A stretch of DNA of 64,000 nucleotides. Origin: Butyrivibrio sp. LB2008 (lineage in GTDB: Bacteria; Bacillota; Clostridia; Lachnospirales; Lachnospiraceae). The translations under genes and the position numbers were made by a program. Where the stretch lies: positions 62,001 to 126,000 of the forward strand of contig NZ_JHXZ01000014.1 of assembly GCF_000621565.1 (NCBI RefSeq). The letters are read 5' to 3'. Below, in pieces: positions 1 to 8,405 of the stretch (position 1 is its first letter; each line of letters begins with the position of its first letter). The notes under the pieces are model-generated. The model was given only the letters and a program-made list of their open reading frames with translations. It made no database searches and was not told where the DNA came from.

Positions 1-12
1 TTCCTCTGTATA

Positions 13-21
13 TGCTATACT
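13..21 (+). promoter_or_regulatory. Extended -10 promoter next to a start codon
   Basis: TGcTATACT is a near-consensus extended -10 (TGnTATAAT) ending 6 bases before the ATG at 28. Transcription would then begin at about 27-29, on the start codon itself. The -35 lies outside or at the very edge of the window. No Shine-Dalgarno sequence lies between, so a leaderless transcript is inferred. Confidence 0.45.
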
Positions 22-27
22 TTATTT

Positions 28-480
28 ATGAATGATAAAAAAATTGACGAACTTCAGAAATTGTACAACAACTCAAAAGTCGGAGCCTTGGTTCAGGAGA
101 TTTGCGAGTATTACGCAACAAGAGAGGACTATGAAGACAACTCCTATCAAGAAGAAATTGAACCTCATGAAGTAGTTGAATCTGTTTATATTCTCTTTTG
201 CCTACAGAGCAGAGAACAGATACTCGATGAATTTTCTCTTATCAGAAAAAAGTATCCTTCTCTGTATACCTGTGTCAGTGCTCTGCACAATAATCTTCTG
301 GTAAATATGGACTATCGCCCGTTAGAGGCAAGCTCTGCCCAAAAAATCGCAGAATATGCCAAGGATACATCTTCCGATGAAGTTCTCTCACACGCAGATA
401 CTTTTTCGCGCACAGAAAACTCTCTATCGGAAGCAATGGATAAATTCTACTCTTGGCTTCACTCTGCTACATCTAGATAG
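28..480 (+). CDS. Hypothetical protein, 150 aa
   Basis: A complete frame from ATG to TAG that I do not recognise. The protein is acidic and mostly helical in character, with no signal peptide, membrane segment or clear catalytic motif, so it is probably a soluble cytoplasmic protein. It converges on the SH3 protein gene and the two overlap by 22 bases at their 3' ends (459-480). There is no Shine-Dalgarno sequence, and an extended -10 sits directly upstream, which is compatible with a leaderless mRNA. An upstream start outside the window cannot be excluded, but no other Met codon occurs early in the frame. Confidence 0.6.
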   Translation: MNDKKIDELQKLYNNSKVGALVQEICEYYATREDYEDNSYQEEIEPHEVVESVYILFCLQSREQILDEFSLIRKKYPSLYTCVSALHNNLLVNMDYRPLEASSAQKIAEYAKDTSSDEVLSHADTFSRTENSLSEAMDKFYSWLHSATSR

Positions 481-2054
481 CTCATGGCTGCATACACTGT
501 TCCGTCTTTATATTTAAGATATGCCCATTCTCCATCATCACTTACGGCGATTCTCTTAAGTTCCGTACCCTCTTTGGCCTTATCTACAATCTCACTGCTT
601 GTACTGGGCTCAGATCTGAGATTAAGGAACTCATAATTAACAACAACTTTATCATTGGTTGCTGTAAATCCTTCCGGAATGTCTATTTCTTCTTGTTCGG
701 CTTCTGTTGCTGTTCCCTCACTGTCAGGAGAAGCTTCCTTATTATTAAATAATTTCGCTTTTACAATGAAAATAAGGATCATTATGATCAGTATGCCTGT
801 AACAACAGATGCAATTCTGACCATCAAGAGTTTGATGTGCTCATCTTCATCCTCGTAATCGTCATAATCCTCATCATAATCATCTTCATAATAATCTCTG
901 CCACGACGATAGCGCTCGTCGTCACGATAATCATCTCTTTCATCACGACGTCTCGGGCGGTCATCTCTTCTTGGTGCATATTCATCATCACGGCGTCTGG
1001 GACGGTCATCTCTTCTGGGTGCATATCCGTCATCACGACGCATTGGACGGTCATCGTCTCTTCTTGATGCATATTCATCATCACGGCGTCTGGGACGATC
1101 ATCGTCTCTTCTGGGTGCATATCCGTCATCACGGCGCATTGGACGATCTGCGTCTCTTCTCGGCGGATATCCGTCATCACGGCGCATTGGACGATCTCCA
1201 TCTCTTCTTGGTGCATATCCGTCATCACGACGCATAGGGCGTTCTCCATCTCTTCTTGGTGGATATTCTTCATCTCGACGCATAGGTCGCTCCTCTGATC
1301 TTCTTGGCGGGTAGTCATCATCACGACGCATAGATCTAACGTCGTCTCTTCTAGGTGCACGACTTACATCTCTGTTATCTACGCGTTCTCTTCTCTGTGT
1401 TTCCTGATTGTTAACCGGATTATCGCCTTGCTCTCTTTGGCGGAAATAAGCTTCACGCTCTTCCTCATTGAAAAAGTTATAGGGATCGGCAATCTGGATA
1501 TCATCTACTCCTGCCTGTGCAGTCGATGCACTGGGTGTAGCGGACGCAACAGGTGCGGTAGGTGTAGCGGATGCAACGGGTGCAGTAGTTGCCGGCTGTA
1601 CGTTAGGTGCAGCTTGGGCAGTAGGTGCATTGGTGGCAACAGGTTCAGGTCTGTTATAAACCTGATTGTTGTTTTCCTGCACGATGTTATCCTGCATATC
1701 ATGCTCCTGCCTGTCATAGCTCAGATTATTCTGACCCGGGTTTTCATATTCACTTCCTTCATAAGGCTGACTATCATATCCCTGATTATCGTAACCTTGA
1801 TTCTCATAATCCTGATTATCGTAACCTTGATTCTCATACCCATGATCTTCGTAGCCCTGATCTTCATAGCTCTGATCCTCGTATTCCTGATTCACATAGC
1901 CTTGATCGTCATAATCCTGGTTGTCATATTCCCGATCATAATAATCCTGGACGTCATCATACCTATCATCCGACTCATATCTGTCATCCGGATCGTAAGT
2001 ATCATACTCGTCCCTTTTCCTATAATTTTCAAAGTTTGTAATCTTGCTTGGCAA
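459..2054 (-). CDS. Repeat-rich membrane protein with C-terminal SH3 domain
   Basis: The 531-aa protein begins at TTG, chosen because AGGAG lies 8 bases upstream and no ATG is near. Residues about 1-110 are a Tyr/Asp/Asn/Gln array with a five-residue beat (Y-D/E-N/D-Q-G). A Pro/Ala/Thr spacer follows, then about nine copies of a 16-residue Arg/Asp repeat (RRDDxRPMRRDDGYAP type), an acidic stretch, one membrane helix near 407-433, and an extracellular bacterial SH3 domain (about 470-531, NLRSEPSTSSE core). The long N-terminus is predicted cytoplasmic and disordered, and the SH3 domain probably binds cell wall. It is the last gene after trmB and trxA. The function is unknown; a role at the envelope is inferred from the topology. 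Confidence 0.8.
   Translation of the reverse strand: MPSKITNFENYRKRDEYDTYDPDDRYESDDRYDDVQDYYDREYDNQDYDDQGYVNQEYEDQSYEDQGYEDHGYENQGYDNQDYENQGYDNQGYDSQPYEGSEYENPGQNNLSYDRQEHDMQDNIVQENNNQVYNRPEPVATNAPTAQAAPNVQPATTAPVASATPTAPVASATPSASTAQAGVDDIQIADPYNFFNEEEREAYFRQREQGDNPVNNQETQRRERVDNRDVSRAPRRDDVRSMRRDDDYPPRRSEERPMRRDEEYPPRRDGERPMRRDDGYAPRRDGDRPMRRDDGYPPRRDADRPMRRDDGYAPRRDDDRPRRRDDEYASRRDDDRPMRRDDGYAPRRDDRPRRRDDEYAPRRDDRPRRRDERDDYRDDERYRRGRDYYEDDYDEDYDDYEDEDEHIKLLMVRIASVVTGILIIMILIFIVKAKLFNNKEASPDSEGTATEAEQEEIDIPEGFTATNDKVVVNYEFLNLRSEPSTSSEIVDKAKEGTELKRIAVSDDGEWAYLKYKDGTVYAAMSYLDVAE
959..1340 (-). repeat. In-frame 48-bp tandem repeats (16-aa Arg/Asp repeat)
   Basis: About eight or nine imperfect 48-bp direct repeats inside the SH3 protein gene encode the RRDDxRPMRRDDGYAP unit. 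Some copies have lost one codon (15-aa units near 960-1080). The frame is kept throughout, so copy number could vary by slippage or recombination without breaking the gene. Confidence 0.8.
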
Positions 2055-2087
2055 AACTTAATCTCCTCTTTAAAAAGGTGCTGACCG

Positions 2088-2408
2088 TTAAGCCAGCACT
2101 TTGTCGATTATTGACTGTAATTTTGTCTTGTTCTGAGCGCCTACCGCTGTCTCCGCGATTTCTCCATTCTTAAATAAAGCAAACATCGGAATGGACATTA
2201 CATTATACTTCTGAGCTATGTCGGGTGCCTGGTCAACGTTTATCTTTCCGACTTTGAGCTCACCTTCATAATATTCCGCCAATTCGTCAATAACAGGTGA
2301 CATCATCTTACATGGTCCGCACCAGTCTGCTGCAAAATCAACCAGAACCGGCATCTTACTTTTCAAAACTTCCTCTTCGAAATTCTGACTGTTCAACGTG
2401 TAGTCCAT
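2088..2408 (-). CDS. trxA: Thioredoxin
   Basis: A 106-aa cytoplasmic dithiol-disulfide oxidoreductase of the normal length for thioredoxin. The redox site WCGPC is at about residues 29-33 within VLVDFAADWCGPCKMM. The cis-Pro loop reads SIPMF in place of the common SIPT, a conservative variant. It starts 3 bases after the trmB stop codon and is probably co-transcribed with trmB. It would keep protein thiols reduced together with a thioredoxin reductase, which is not in this window. Confidence 0.95.
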   Translation of the reverse strand: MDYTLNSQNFEEEVLKSKMPVLVDFAADWCGPCKMMSPVIDELAEYYEGELKVGKINVDQAPDIAQKYNVMSIPMFALFKNGEIAETAVGAQNKTKLQSIIDKVLA

Positions 2409-2411
2409 AGG

Positions 2412-3062
2412 TTAGTCCCCCTTTCTGCTAATAACATACTTAAAAATCGGATTCCCAAGTGACGAAAACTTTTCTTCATACTCAGTCATCACATTTCCTT
2501 CATTCATGACTTCATCATTATGAAGGTCATATGTAATGGCATCAATGTTCCAGCCTGCAGGCTCTACCTCATCGCGGGCAAATGTAAAAAGACCTTCATT
2601 GTCGGTCTTGAATTCAACTACACCGTCCGCCTTTAATATTTTATCATATCGCTTCAGAAACTCGCGAGAAGGAAGTCGTCTTTTTGCGTGTCTATCCTTC
2701 GGCCAAGGATCTGAAAAGTTCAAATAAATTTTACCAACTTCGGATTCATCAAATACTTCCGTAATATCTTCCGCATCCATTCTTATGAAAATAACATTCG
2801 GAAGCTGTAACTCTTCCTGTTTCTGTATGGCACGAAGAAGAACGCTCGAATACTTCTCAATACCTACATAATTAATATCAGGATGGAGTGCCGCCATATC
2901 CATTATGAATCGACCTTTTCCCATTCCTATCTCGATATGGATTTCATTATTGTTTCCGAATATTTCTTTTTTCCAAAGTCCTTTTTTCTGCTCAGGGTCC
3001 TTTACAGTGTACTTACTCTCGGCAATAACTTCTCTTGAACCCGCTATATTACGTAATCGCAT
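2412..3062 (-). CDS. trmB: tRNA (guanine-N7)-methyltransferase
   Basis: This 216-aa S-adenosylmethionine-dependent enzyme methylates G46 of tRNA. The SAM-binding motif reads IEIGMGKGRFI, and the family signature NFSDPWPKDRHAKRRL, which contains catalytic and tRNA-contacting residues, is complete. AGGTGG lies 9 bases before the ATG. It is the first gene of trmB-trxA-SH3 protein and is divergent from the carboxypeptidase gene, with an 80-base shared promoter region. Confidence 0.95.
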   Translation of the reverse strand: MRLRNIAGSREVIAESKYTVKDPEQKKGLWKKEIFGNNNEIHIEIGMGKGRFIMDMAALHPDINYVGIEKYSSVLLRAIQKQEELQLPNVIFIRMDAEDITEVFDESEVGKIYLNFSDPWPKDRHAKRRLPSREFLKRYDKILKADGVVEFKTDNEGLFTFARDEVEPAGWNIDAITYDLHNDEVMNEGNVMTEYEEKFSSLGNPIFKYVISRKGD

Positions 3063-3104
3063 TTTTTAAATTCCACCTATCCTTTATAAAGAATTTTACA
3101 ACAT

Positions 3105-3133
3105 TTGCCCTTGAATGGGAAGTATTGTATTAT
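3105..3133 (+). promoter_or_regulatory. Promoter of the DD-carboxypeptidase fusion gene
   Basis: TTGCCC (3105-3110), a 17-base spacer and TATTAT (3128-3133) form a SigA-like promoter. The predicted start of transcription, about 3140, is within 3 bases of the ATG at 3143. No Shine-Dalgarno sequence lies between. It drives the gene divergent to trmB. Confidence 0.5.
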
Positions 3134-3142
3134 TTACATACT

Positions 3143-5755
3143 ATGAACTTTTGTGCAGACACTAATCCCAAAAACAGAATAAGATTTCTTGCAACTTCAT
3201 TTTCCATATTTTTTGCAACATTCTTTGTGTTACAGTCTACCGTACACGCAGAAAATATTGATTATTCCTCGGAAATGCTCAGGCAAAAAGAACTTCCTAT
3301 TCAGAGTAATTCTATACAAGGATGGCCTGAGGGACCGGCCATATCATCCCAAGCTGCAATTCTTATGGATGCAAACACAAAGACTATTCTCTATTCTAAA
3401 AACATTGATGAGAAGCTTTATCCCGCAAGCACAACAAAAATTATGACTTGTCTTCTTGCTGTGGAAAATGCCAAATTGGATGAACAGATTGTTTTTTCTC
3501 ATGACGCAGTCTTTAGTGTTCCTAATGACGGATCCAATCTTGGAATAGATGAGGGTGAATCAATTTCTCTTGAAGAAGCTCTTTACGGAATCATGGTTGG
3601 AAGTGCCAATGAAGTTGCCAATGCTGTCGCAGAACATGTAGGCGGAAGTATAGACAAATTTGTTGACAAGATGAATGCCCGTGCAAAAGAGCTTGGATGT
3701 AAAAATACTCATTTTGCAAATGCCAACGGTATTCAGAATGAGAATCACTACACTACAGCCTATGACCTTGCTCTTATTTCTGCGGAATATTTCAGTAACG
3801 ATCTGCTATGTAAAGTTGGTAATACTCCAAGTCACCACTTTATTGCAACTGAAACCCAACCGGATGATTTCTTTAAACATAACAAGCACAGACTTATAAC
3901 CGGTGAAATTAAATATGAAGGTATCCTTGGTGGCAAAACCGGATATACAGATCTTGCACGCGAAACTCTCGTAACATGTGCCGAGAGAGACGGTATGAAA
4001 CTTATATGTGTCGTACTGAAAACAGAGTCACCGGAACAGTTCAATGATACAGTCACTCTTTTCAATTACGGATTTAATAATTTCCGTGCCGAAAAAGTTG
4101 CTGATATAGATAAAAGATATATGCCAAATGATTCCCTTTTCTTTGAATCAGACAATGATGTATTTGGAAAGTCGGGAACAATCTTAAGTCTTAATAAAAA
4201 TGATTACATTATTCTTCCTGTAAATGCATCTGTTGAAGATACAGATTATGAGATCTCATATGATCTTTCTCCTGCAGAACAGACTAAAGCAGGCAATGTT
4301 CTTGCAAAGGTTATATATAATTATAACGGTGCTCCCATAGGAAGTGCCCGGGTATGCTTCCTTGAAAGTGAAGGAACACCCTCACAATTAGCCGGTGAAT
4401 ATCACTCAATTTATATCAATGTAAAAATACTTATTTTATCCGCCGGGCTTTTCGTTATATTCATGACCGCAGGTTCTTTCGTTGTAGCAAGAATCGCCGC
4501 TAACAGAACTTTCCACAGCAGAAGCGACCGAATTAGATACAACAGGAGAAAGCGAGAATTTAATAAAGGACATATTCGGTATAAAAAAATATATATTATT
4601 GTAGCTGTTATAGTTATCGCAATTATCTGCTTCGGTTTGTTTATCTTTTTTAATTCCAAATCACAAAAAGATACTCATACAAAAAATACGGATGAGATTA
4701 AACCGGAAACACCTGTTATAGAAGAATCAGCTGATAACATGGATGTGTGGAAAGAAAATCATTTAAAGGTAAAAGGCATATATGTCACAGGTCCAACAGC
4801 CGGAACAGATAAGCTTGACGATATCATTAGTCTTATAAACGAAACAGAACTAAATACAATTGTTCTTGATGTTAAAGATGACAATGGAAACATTACCTTT
4901 AAAATGGATAATGAAAATGTCATAGAAATGAACTCCGGCATTGCCTACATAAAAGACATTAGTGCACTTTTAAAAAAGCTAAAAGAAAATGATATATATG
5001 TAATTGCAAGAATAGCTTGTTTCAAAGATCCTATATTGGCAAAAGCTCATCCTGAGCTTGCTCTTACATCTTCTGACAATACACCTATAACTGATGCCAA
5101 TGGGAATGCTTGGGTGAACCCATGTAAAGAAGAAGTATGGGATTATATTATTAGCCTTGTGGACAGTTGTTGTGCGCTCGGTTTTGATGAAGTGCAACTT
5201 GATTATGTTAGATTTCCGGTTGGACAAAAAGCTGATGATGCCTTATATGATCTCGTTTCAGATGATGATGATGCCCGTAGAAATTATATCACTGAGTTCT
5301 TAGCCAAAGTAACTGAAGAGGGGCATAAACATAACATTCCTGTATCAGCTGATGTTTTTGGAACAATAATCAATAGTAACAAAGACTCAAAACACGTCGG
5401 CCAGGATTATGTAAATCTTGTCTCCAATTTAGATATCATCTGTCCAATGATCTATCCATCTCATTATGCAGACGGAGAATTTAAATTAGATGTTCCCGAT
5501 GCCCATCCTTACGATACGGTTAATAAAGCACTTGAAAAATCTAATGAAATCTTAAAGCCAATTTCAAATAATAATCATGCTGTTATTCGGCCATGGCTTC
5601 AAGCGTTCACCGCAACCTGGGTAAAAGGACATATAAAATATGAGGGAAAAGAAATACGAGCGCAAATCCAAGCCGTATATGACGCCGGTTATGACGAATG
5701 GATACTATGGAATTCTAATAGCAATTACAATATTGATGCATTAACAAAAAGCTGA
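3143..5755 (+). CDS. DacF-type D-Ala-D-Ala carboxypeptidase fused to a DUF4015 domain
   Basis: The 870-aa protein has a signal peptide (1-36, cleavage after VHA), then a peptidase S11 domain with all three active-site motifs: S96-T-T-K, S154-A-N and K265-T-G. A C-terminal beta domain follows (about 315-410), then a first membrane helix (428-452), a short basic cytosolic loop, and a second helix (482-504). A DUF4015 domain, a predicted TIM-barrel glycoside-hydrolase relative (YngK-type), fills about 535-870 (VRFP, DVFGT, PMIYPSHY). Both catalytic domains therefore sit outside the membrane. The S11 domain trims stem-peptide D-Ala; a glycan target for DUF4015 is inference. The start was chosen for the signal peptide; upstream Met codons would overlap trmB. 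Confidence 0.85.
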   Translation: MNFCADTNPKNRIRFLATSFSIFFATFFVLQSTVHAENIDYSSEMLRQKELPIQSNSIQGWPEGPAISSQAAILMDANTKTILYSKNIDEKLYPASTTKIMTCLLAVENAKLDEQIVFSHDAVFSVPNDGSNLGIDEGESISLEEALYGIMVGSANEVANAVAEHVGGSIDKFVDKMNARAKELGCKNTHFANANGIQNENHYTTAYDLALISAEYFSNDLLCKVGNTPSHHFIATETQPDDFFKHNKHRLITGEIKYEGILGGKTGYTDLARETLVTCAERDGMKLICVVLKTESPEQFNDTVTLFNYGFNNFRAEKVADIDKRYMPNDSLFFESDNDVFGKSGTILSLNKNDYIILPVNASVEDTDYEISYDLSPAEQTKAGNVLAKVIYNYNGAPIGSARVCFLESEGTPSQLAGEYHSIYINVKILILSAGLFVIFMTAGSFVVARIAANRTFHSRSDRIRYNRRKREFNKGHIRYKKIYIIVAVIVIAIICFGLFIFFNSKSQKDTHTKNTDEIKPETPVIEESADNMDVWKENHLKVKGIYVTGPTAGTDKLDDIISLINETELNTIVLDVKDDNGNITFKMDNENVIEMNSGIAYIKDISALLKKLKENDIYVIARIACFKDPILAKAHPELALTSSDNTPITDANGNAWVNPCKEEVWDYIISLVDSCCALGFDEVQLDYVRFPVGQKADDALYDLVSDDDDARRNYITEFLAKVTEEGHKHNIPVSADVFGTIINSNKDSKHVGQDYVNLVSNLDIICPMIYPSHYADGEFKLDVPDAHPYDTVNKALEKSNEILKPISNNNHAVIRPWLQAFTATWVKGHIKYEGKEIRAQIQAVYDAGYDEWILWNSNSNYNIDALTKS

Positions 5756-5758
5756 AAA

Positions 5759-5797
5759 AAGCAGAACCCATTATATTATGGGGTCTGCCTTTTTTTT
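5759..5797. terminator. Bidirectional terminator overlapping a stop codon
   Basis: A 9-bp stem, GCAGAaCCC (5761-5769) with GGGGTCTGC (5780-5788), is followed by T9 on the plus strand and, read the other way, by T6. It ends both convergent genes. The last codons of the minus-strand exonuclease gene lie in the stem and its TAA (5776-5778) is in the loop. Confidence 0.85.
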
Positions 5798-6711
5798 ACC
5801 TTCCTCTGTCTTTGTTTCATGGTCTCAACTTCTTCAGGTGAAATGAACCTGCAAGTTTTGACAACATAGAGTCTTCCGTTCTCGGCTTTTTTTATCCTGA
5901 CTTTTGCCTTCATAAAACCATGCTTGTCACAACATGCAACTGCATAGTAATGTTTGCCGTTTGGAGAAAACCATTTTATCTTACGTTTTATGTTCTTATG
6001 ACATATGTAGCACTTGGTGCTCATTATCTCCATATTTTCAAGGATATCTTCTTTGGTATCAAATTCCCTTGAAATATATTTTTCATAGCTGTCAAAAACA
6101 ATCTTGATTTCCTGCTTCTTGGTCTTAGGTGTTACATAGGTGTCAAAAGATATCCTTTCGAGTACTCTCTCTCCGAACTTCTGAAATATCTTTGCAGTAT
6201 ACTCCGCATCACCCAGTGCTCTGTGGAAAGGATTATCTGTATTAAGTCCCAGCTCTTCTACTGCCGCTGAAAGTGCCTTTCTGGTACGTCCGTCATCAAA
6301 CGCAAGACTATAGAGTTTTTGTACATCATAAAATGCAAGCGGTCTGTCCGATAAAAGCGGCATTCCAAAGAAGTCTAAATTCCTCTGAAATTCTGTCAGA
6401 TCAAGCGGCCCCCAACTGCAGAATTTAGGATCCTCTCCGCACCATTCCAAAAACTCTTTTGCCGCATCACAAAAATCTTCTCCGTTTTCAAGGTCTTCCA
6501 TAGACAGATGAATAAGCTTTCCCGTTATCTTGTGCATCTGCTTGTGAACCTTAGGTTTTATCAGTTTTGAAAACTCGCCTATCTTAACCCTTTTCTCATT
6601 TAATTTCACAGCGCCTATTTCAACTATTTCAAATGAAAGAGTTTTGCCGTCTATTGTAACAGGCGCTTCCCCCTGATTCCACTCAAGGTCAAATACAATA
6701 TAATTGCCCAT
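5776..6711 (-). CDS. DEDDh 3'-5' exonuclease (DnaQ/KapD-like)
   Basis: The 311-aa cytoplasmic protein carries an RNase T/DnaQ exonuclease fold. Motif I is DLEWN (D8, E10), motif II lies in the WGPLDLTEF region, and motif III is HRALGDAEYT with the conserved His and Asp. The C-terminal third is an extra module with CYICHKNI and CCDKHG, a possible zinc-binding knuckle, followed by a basic tail. Such stand-alone exonucleases act on RNA or DNA 3' ends; the substrate here is unknown. AGGAAGG precedes the ATG. Confidence 0.8.
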   Translation of the reverse strand: MGNYIVFDLEWNQGEAPVTIDGKTLSFEIVEIGAVKLNEKRVKIGEFSKLIKPKVHKQMHKITGKLIHLSMEDLENGEDFCDAAKEFLEWCGEDPKFCSWGPLDLTEFQRNLDFFGMPLLSDRPLAFYDVQKLYSLAFDDGRTRKALSAAVEELGLNTDNPFHRALGDAEYTAKIFQKFGERVLERISFDTYVTPKTKKQEIKIVFDSYEKYISREFDTKEDILENMEIMSTKCYICHKNIKRKIKWFSPNGKHYYAVACCDKHGFMKAKVRIKKAENGRLYVVKTCRFISPEEVETMKQRQRKVKKRQTP

Positions 6712-6738
6712 AAAAAATCGCCTTCCTGTCAGGCTCTA

Positions 6739-7551
6739 TTATACAAAAATTTTTACTTTTATAAACAGTCTGCCTTTTCTGGTCGTATTCTCTGTTCCAA
6801 GATAAATAAATTTGCCGTGTCCTCTTACCGAAACTCTGGCCCCTTCTTTGAGGTCATATCCGCCGCTATATGCAGTGCGTCCGTCTATGTATACAGACTC
6901 CGCTTCGATAAGCCTCTGCGCTTCCGATCTCGAGAGGTGATAAACAAAAGAAAGAATTGCATCTATTCTCTCCGATGCAACCGTGCCTCCGATTTCTTCG
7001 AATTTGGGTTCGATATTGCACTCGGAAGATTTTACTTTTTCACACTTCACTGAAGTGTGCTTTATTCTAATGAGTTCTTTGCATATCATTTCCGCGATGT
7101 CACATGTGGCATAAAGATACGCTTCATTTTCTCCCGTAAAGATATCACCGATCTGGTCTCTTTCTATTCCGAGATTCATGACCGCGCCGAGGTAGTCTCT
7201 GTGACTTAGATTATCGGCGAATTTTGCATTCACTGGTTTTATCCTCACACAGGCAAGTACAGAAGGCTCTTCCCTCTCCGCTATCATAAAGCTCTCTTCA
7301 TCCATGTAATCGGGAAGGAAACAGACCATCGCTCTCTCCGCGTCTTTATTACCTCCGTACATAACGAAATGCGCGCCGTGAAATTCGTGCACATTTGCAG
7401 GTATTTTTTCACTCGCAAGTATGTTGTAAAAAAGCGCCTGCTCGGATACTGACAAGAAGTCCGTGTGAGTGACAAAATTATTCATATAAGCTCTTGTGGC
7501 AAGGTCCTTTGCTCTTCCCGCAAGATAATCCCGTGTTTTTTCTTCGTTCAT
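6739..7551 (-). CDS. YlmH-family S4-domain RNA-binding protein
   Basis: The 270-aa protein matches YlmH of Firmicutes: an N-terminal alpha/beta region (AYMNNFVTHTDFL) followed by an S4 RNA-binding domain at about 185-250 (RIDAILSFVYHLSRSEAQRLI, then VYIDGR). YlmH relatives bind ribosomes and are implicated in rescue of stalled 50S-peptidyl-tRNA. It is usually placed in the division-gene cluster, but here it overlaps a NUDIX gene by 4 bases, so the two are probably translationally coupled. Confidence 0.85.
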   Translation of the reverse strand: MNEEKTRDYLAGRAKDLATRAYMNNFVTHTDFLSVSEQALFYNILASEKIPANVHEFHGAHFVMYGGNKDAERAMVCFLPDYMDEESFMIAEREEPSVLACVRIKPVNAKFADNLSHRDYLGAVMNLGIERDQIGDIFTGENEAYLYATCDIAEMICKELIRIKHTSVKCEKVKSSECNIEPKFEEIGGTVASERIDAILSFVYHLSRSEAQRLIEAESVYIDGRTAYSGGYDLKEGARVSVRGHGKFIYLGTENTTRKGRLFIKVKIFV

Positions 7552-8057
7552 TTTATATTCTTAAGATATTCCTTGTAATCCATTTTTTTACCGTCAAGAT
7601 CAGCCTCGATAAGGTTGTCTTTTCCGTCGTAAACAAGCTTTAGTGAAAAGAAGTCTTTTCTCTCTTTAAGGAGTTTAAAAAATATCTTGTCTCCTTCCCA
7701 GAGATTGAGTCCGTAAACATCACTCTTTTTTATCCATTCAAGTTTCCCCTCATCACAGTCGTTTGGTTCTGCGTCGGGAGCGGGTGCTGTAAAGAGGGAC
7801 ATAAGCTCATAGTCTCCTCTTCCTGAAACAAAGGTCACAAGTCCTCTGAAATTAAGCTCCTCTTTTGGTATGTCATAACCTGTCTCTTCAAGTATCTCTC
7901 TGTGCATACATTCTTCGGGACTTTCACCCTCTTCAAAGTGCCCTCCTACACCGAGCCATTTGTCTTTGCTGATGTCGTTCTTTTTGGAGACTCTGTGGAG
8001 CATGAGATATTTGCCGTCCCGTTCTATGTAACACAAAGTTGTAAGTATGTCGTGCAT
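7548..8057 (-). CDS. NUDIX hydrolase (MutT-like)
   Basis: A 169-aa protein with the full NUDIX box, beginning GVGGHFEEGESP and ending REILEETGYD (about residues 37-59), which binds the metal ion for pyrophosphate hydrolysis. The LWEGDKIFFKLL segment near the C-terminus resembles 8-oxo-dGTP diphosphatases of Firmicutes. It would sanitise oxidised nucleotides, but the substrate is not certain from sequence. Its stop overlaps the ylmH start (ATGA, 7548-7551). Confidence 0.85.
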   Translation of the reverse strand: MHDILTTLCYIERDGKYLMLHRVSKKNDISKDKWLGVGGHFEEGESPEECMHREILEETGYDIPKEELNFRGLVTFVSGRGDYELMSLFTAPAPDAEPNDCDEGKLEWIKKSDVYGLNLWEGDKIFFKLLKERKDFFSLKLVYDGKDNLIEADLDGKKMDYKEYLKNIK

Positions 8058-8405
8058 TTAAGACTCCTGATGTAATGTGTTTGTGGTTTTGAATTTGTTC
8101 TTTGAATGTTCTGTGGTTCTATATCTGTGTTTCCATACGTATTTTTTAAGTGGATATCAGGGCAAAAACAGTGTCGAAATATATCCGGATTTTATCCCTG
8201 CTTTTTACAATGAAAATATTGCTGTCAAAATCCGTGAGGTGCACTATTAGTGCGGCTTTACGCCGTTTTTACAATCTCAAAATTTACCCCAAAATATATC
8301 ACGATTTTAACTCTGTTTTTTATCCCTGTTTTTCCACCAAAACAATCCTTAAATATATCATCAGATTTACTCTGTACTGTCATATTTTTAGGACTTATTT
8401 ATTCA
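8058..8405. other. 348-bp intergenic region with degenerate repeats
   Basis: This gap lies between the clostripain gene (3' end) and the NUDIX gene (5' end). It is very AT-rich and holds three related ~25-bp segments and two small hairpins (GCACTattAGTGC near 8238 and CGGCtttacGCCG near 8253). An 88-codon plus-strand frame at 8150-8416 shows no ribosome site or recognisable protein and is not called as a gene. Confidence 0.5.
8175..8374 (+). repeat. Three degenerate ~25-bp direct repeats
   Basis: Copies at 8175-8200, 8291-8315 and 8350-8374 share the pattern AAATATATC-n2/3-GATTT-A-CTCTG or CCCTG. The first two are each followed by a T-rich TTTTTAC or TTTTTTAT stretch. Their function is unknown. 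Confidence 0.45.

Noticed and set aside
959..1340. CRISPR array
   Set aside because: The repeats are 48-bp tandem units without spacers, are in frame, and encode a regular peptide.
824..1360. 178-codon minus-strand frame inside the SH3 gene
   Set aside because: It is a frame-shifted shadow of the 48-bp repeats, with repeated His/Glu/Met composition and no ribosome site.
3035..3142. Extended N-terminus of the carboxypeptidase fusion
   Set aside because: It would overlap trmB and put 36 extra residues before a good signal peptide; the promoter also lies inside that stretch.
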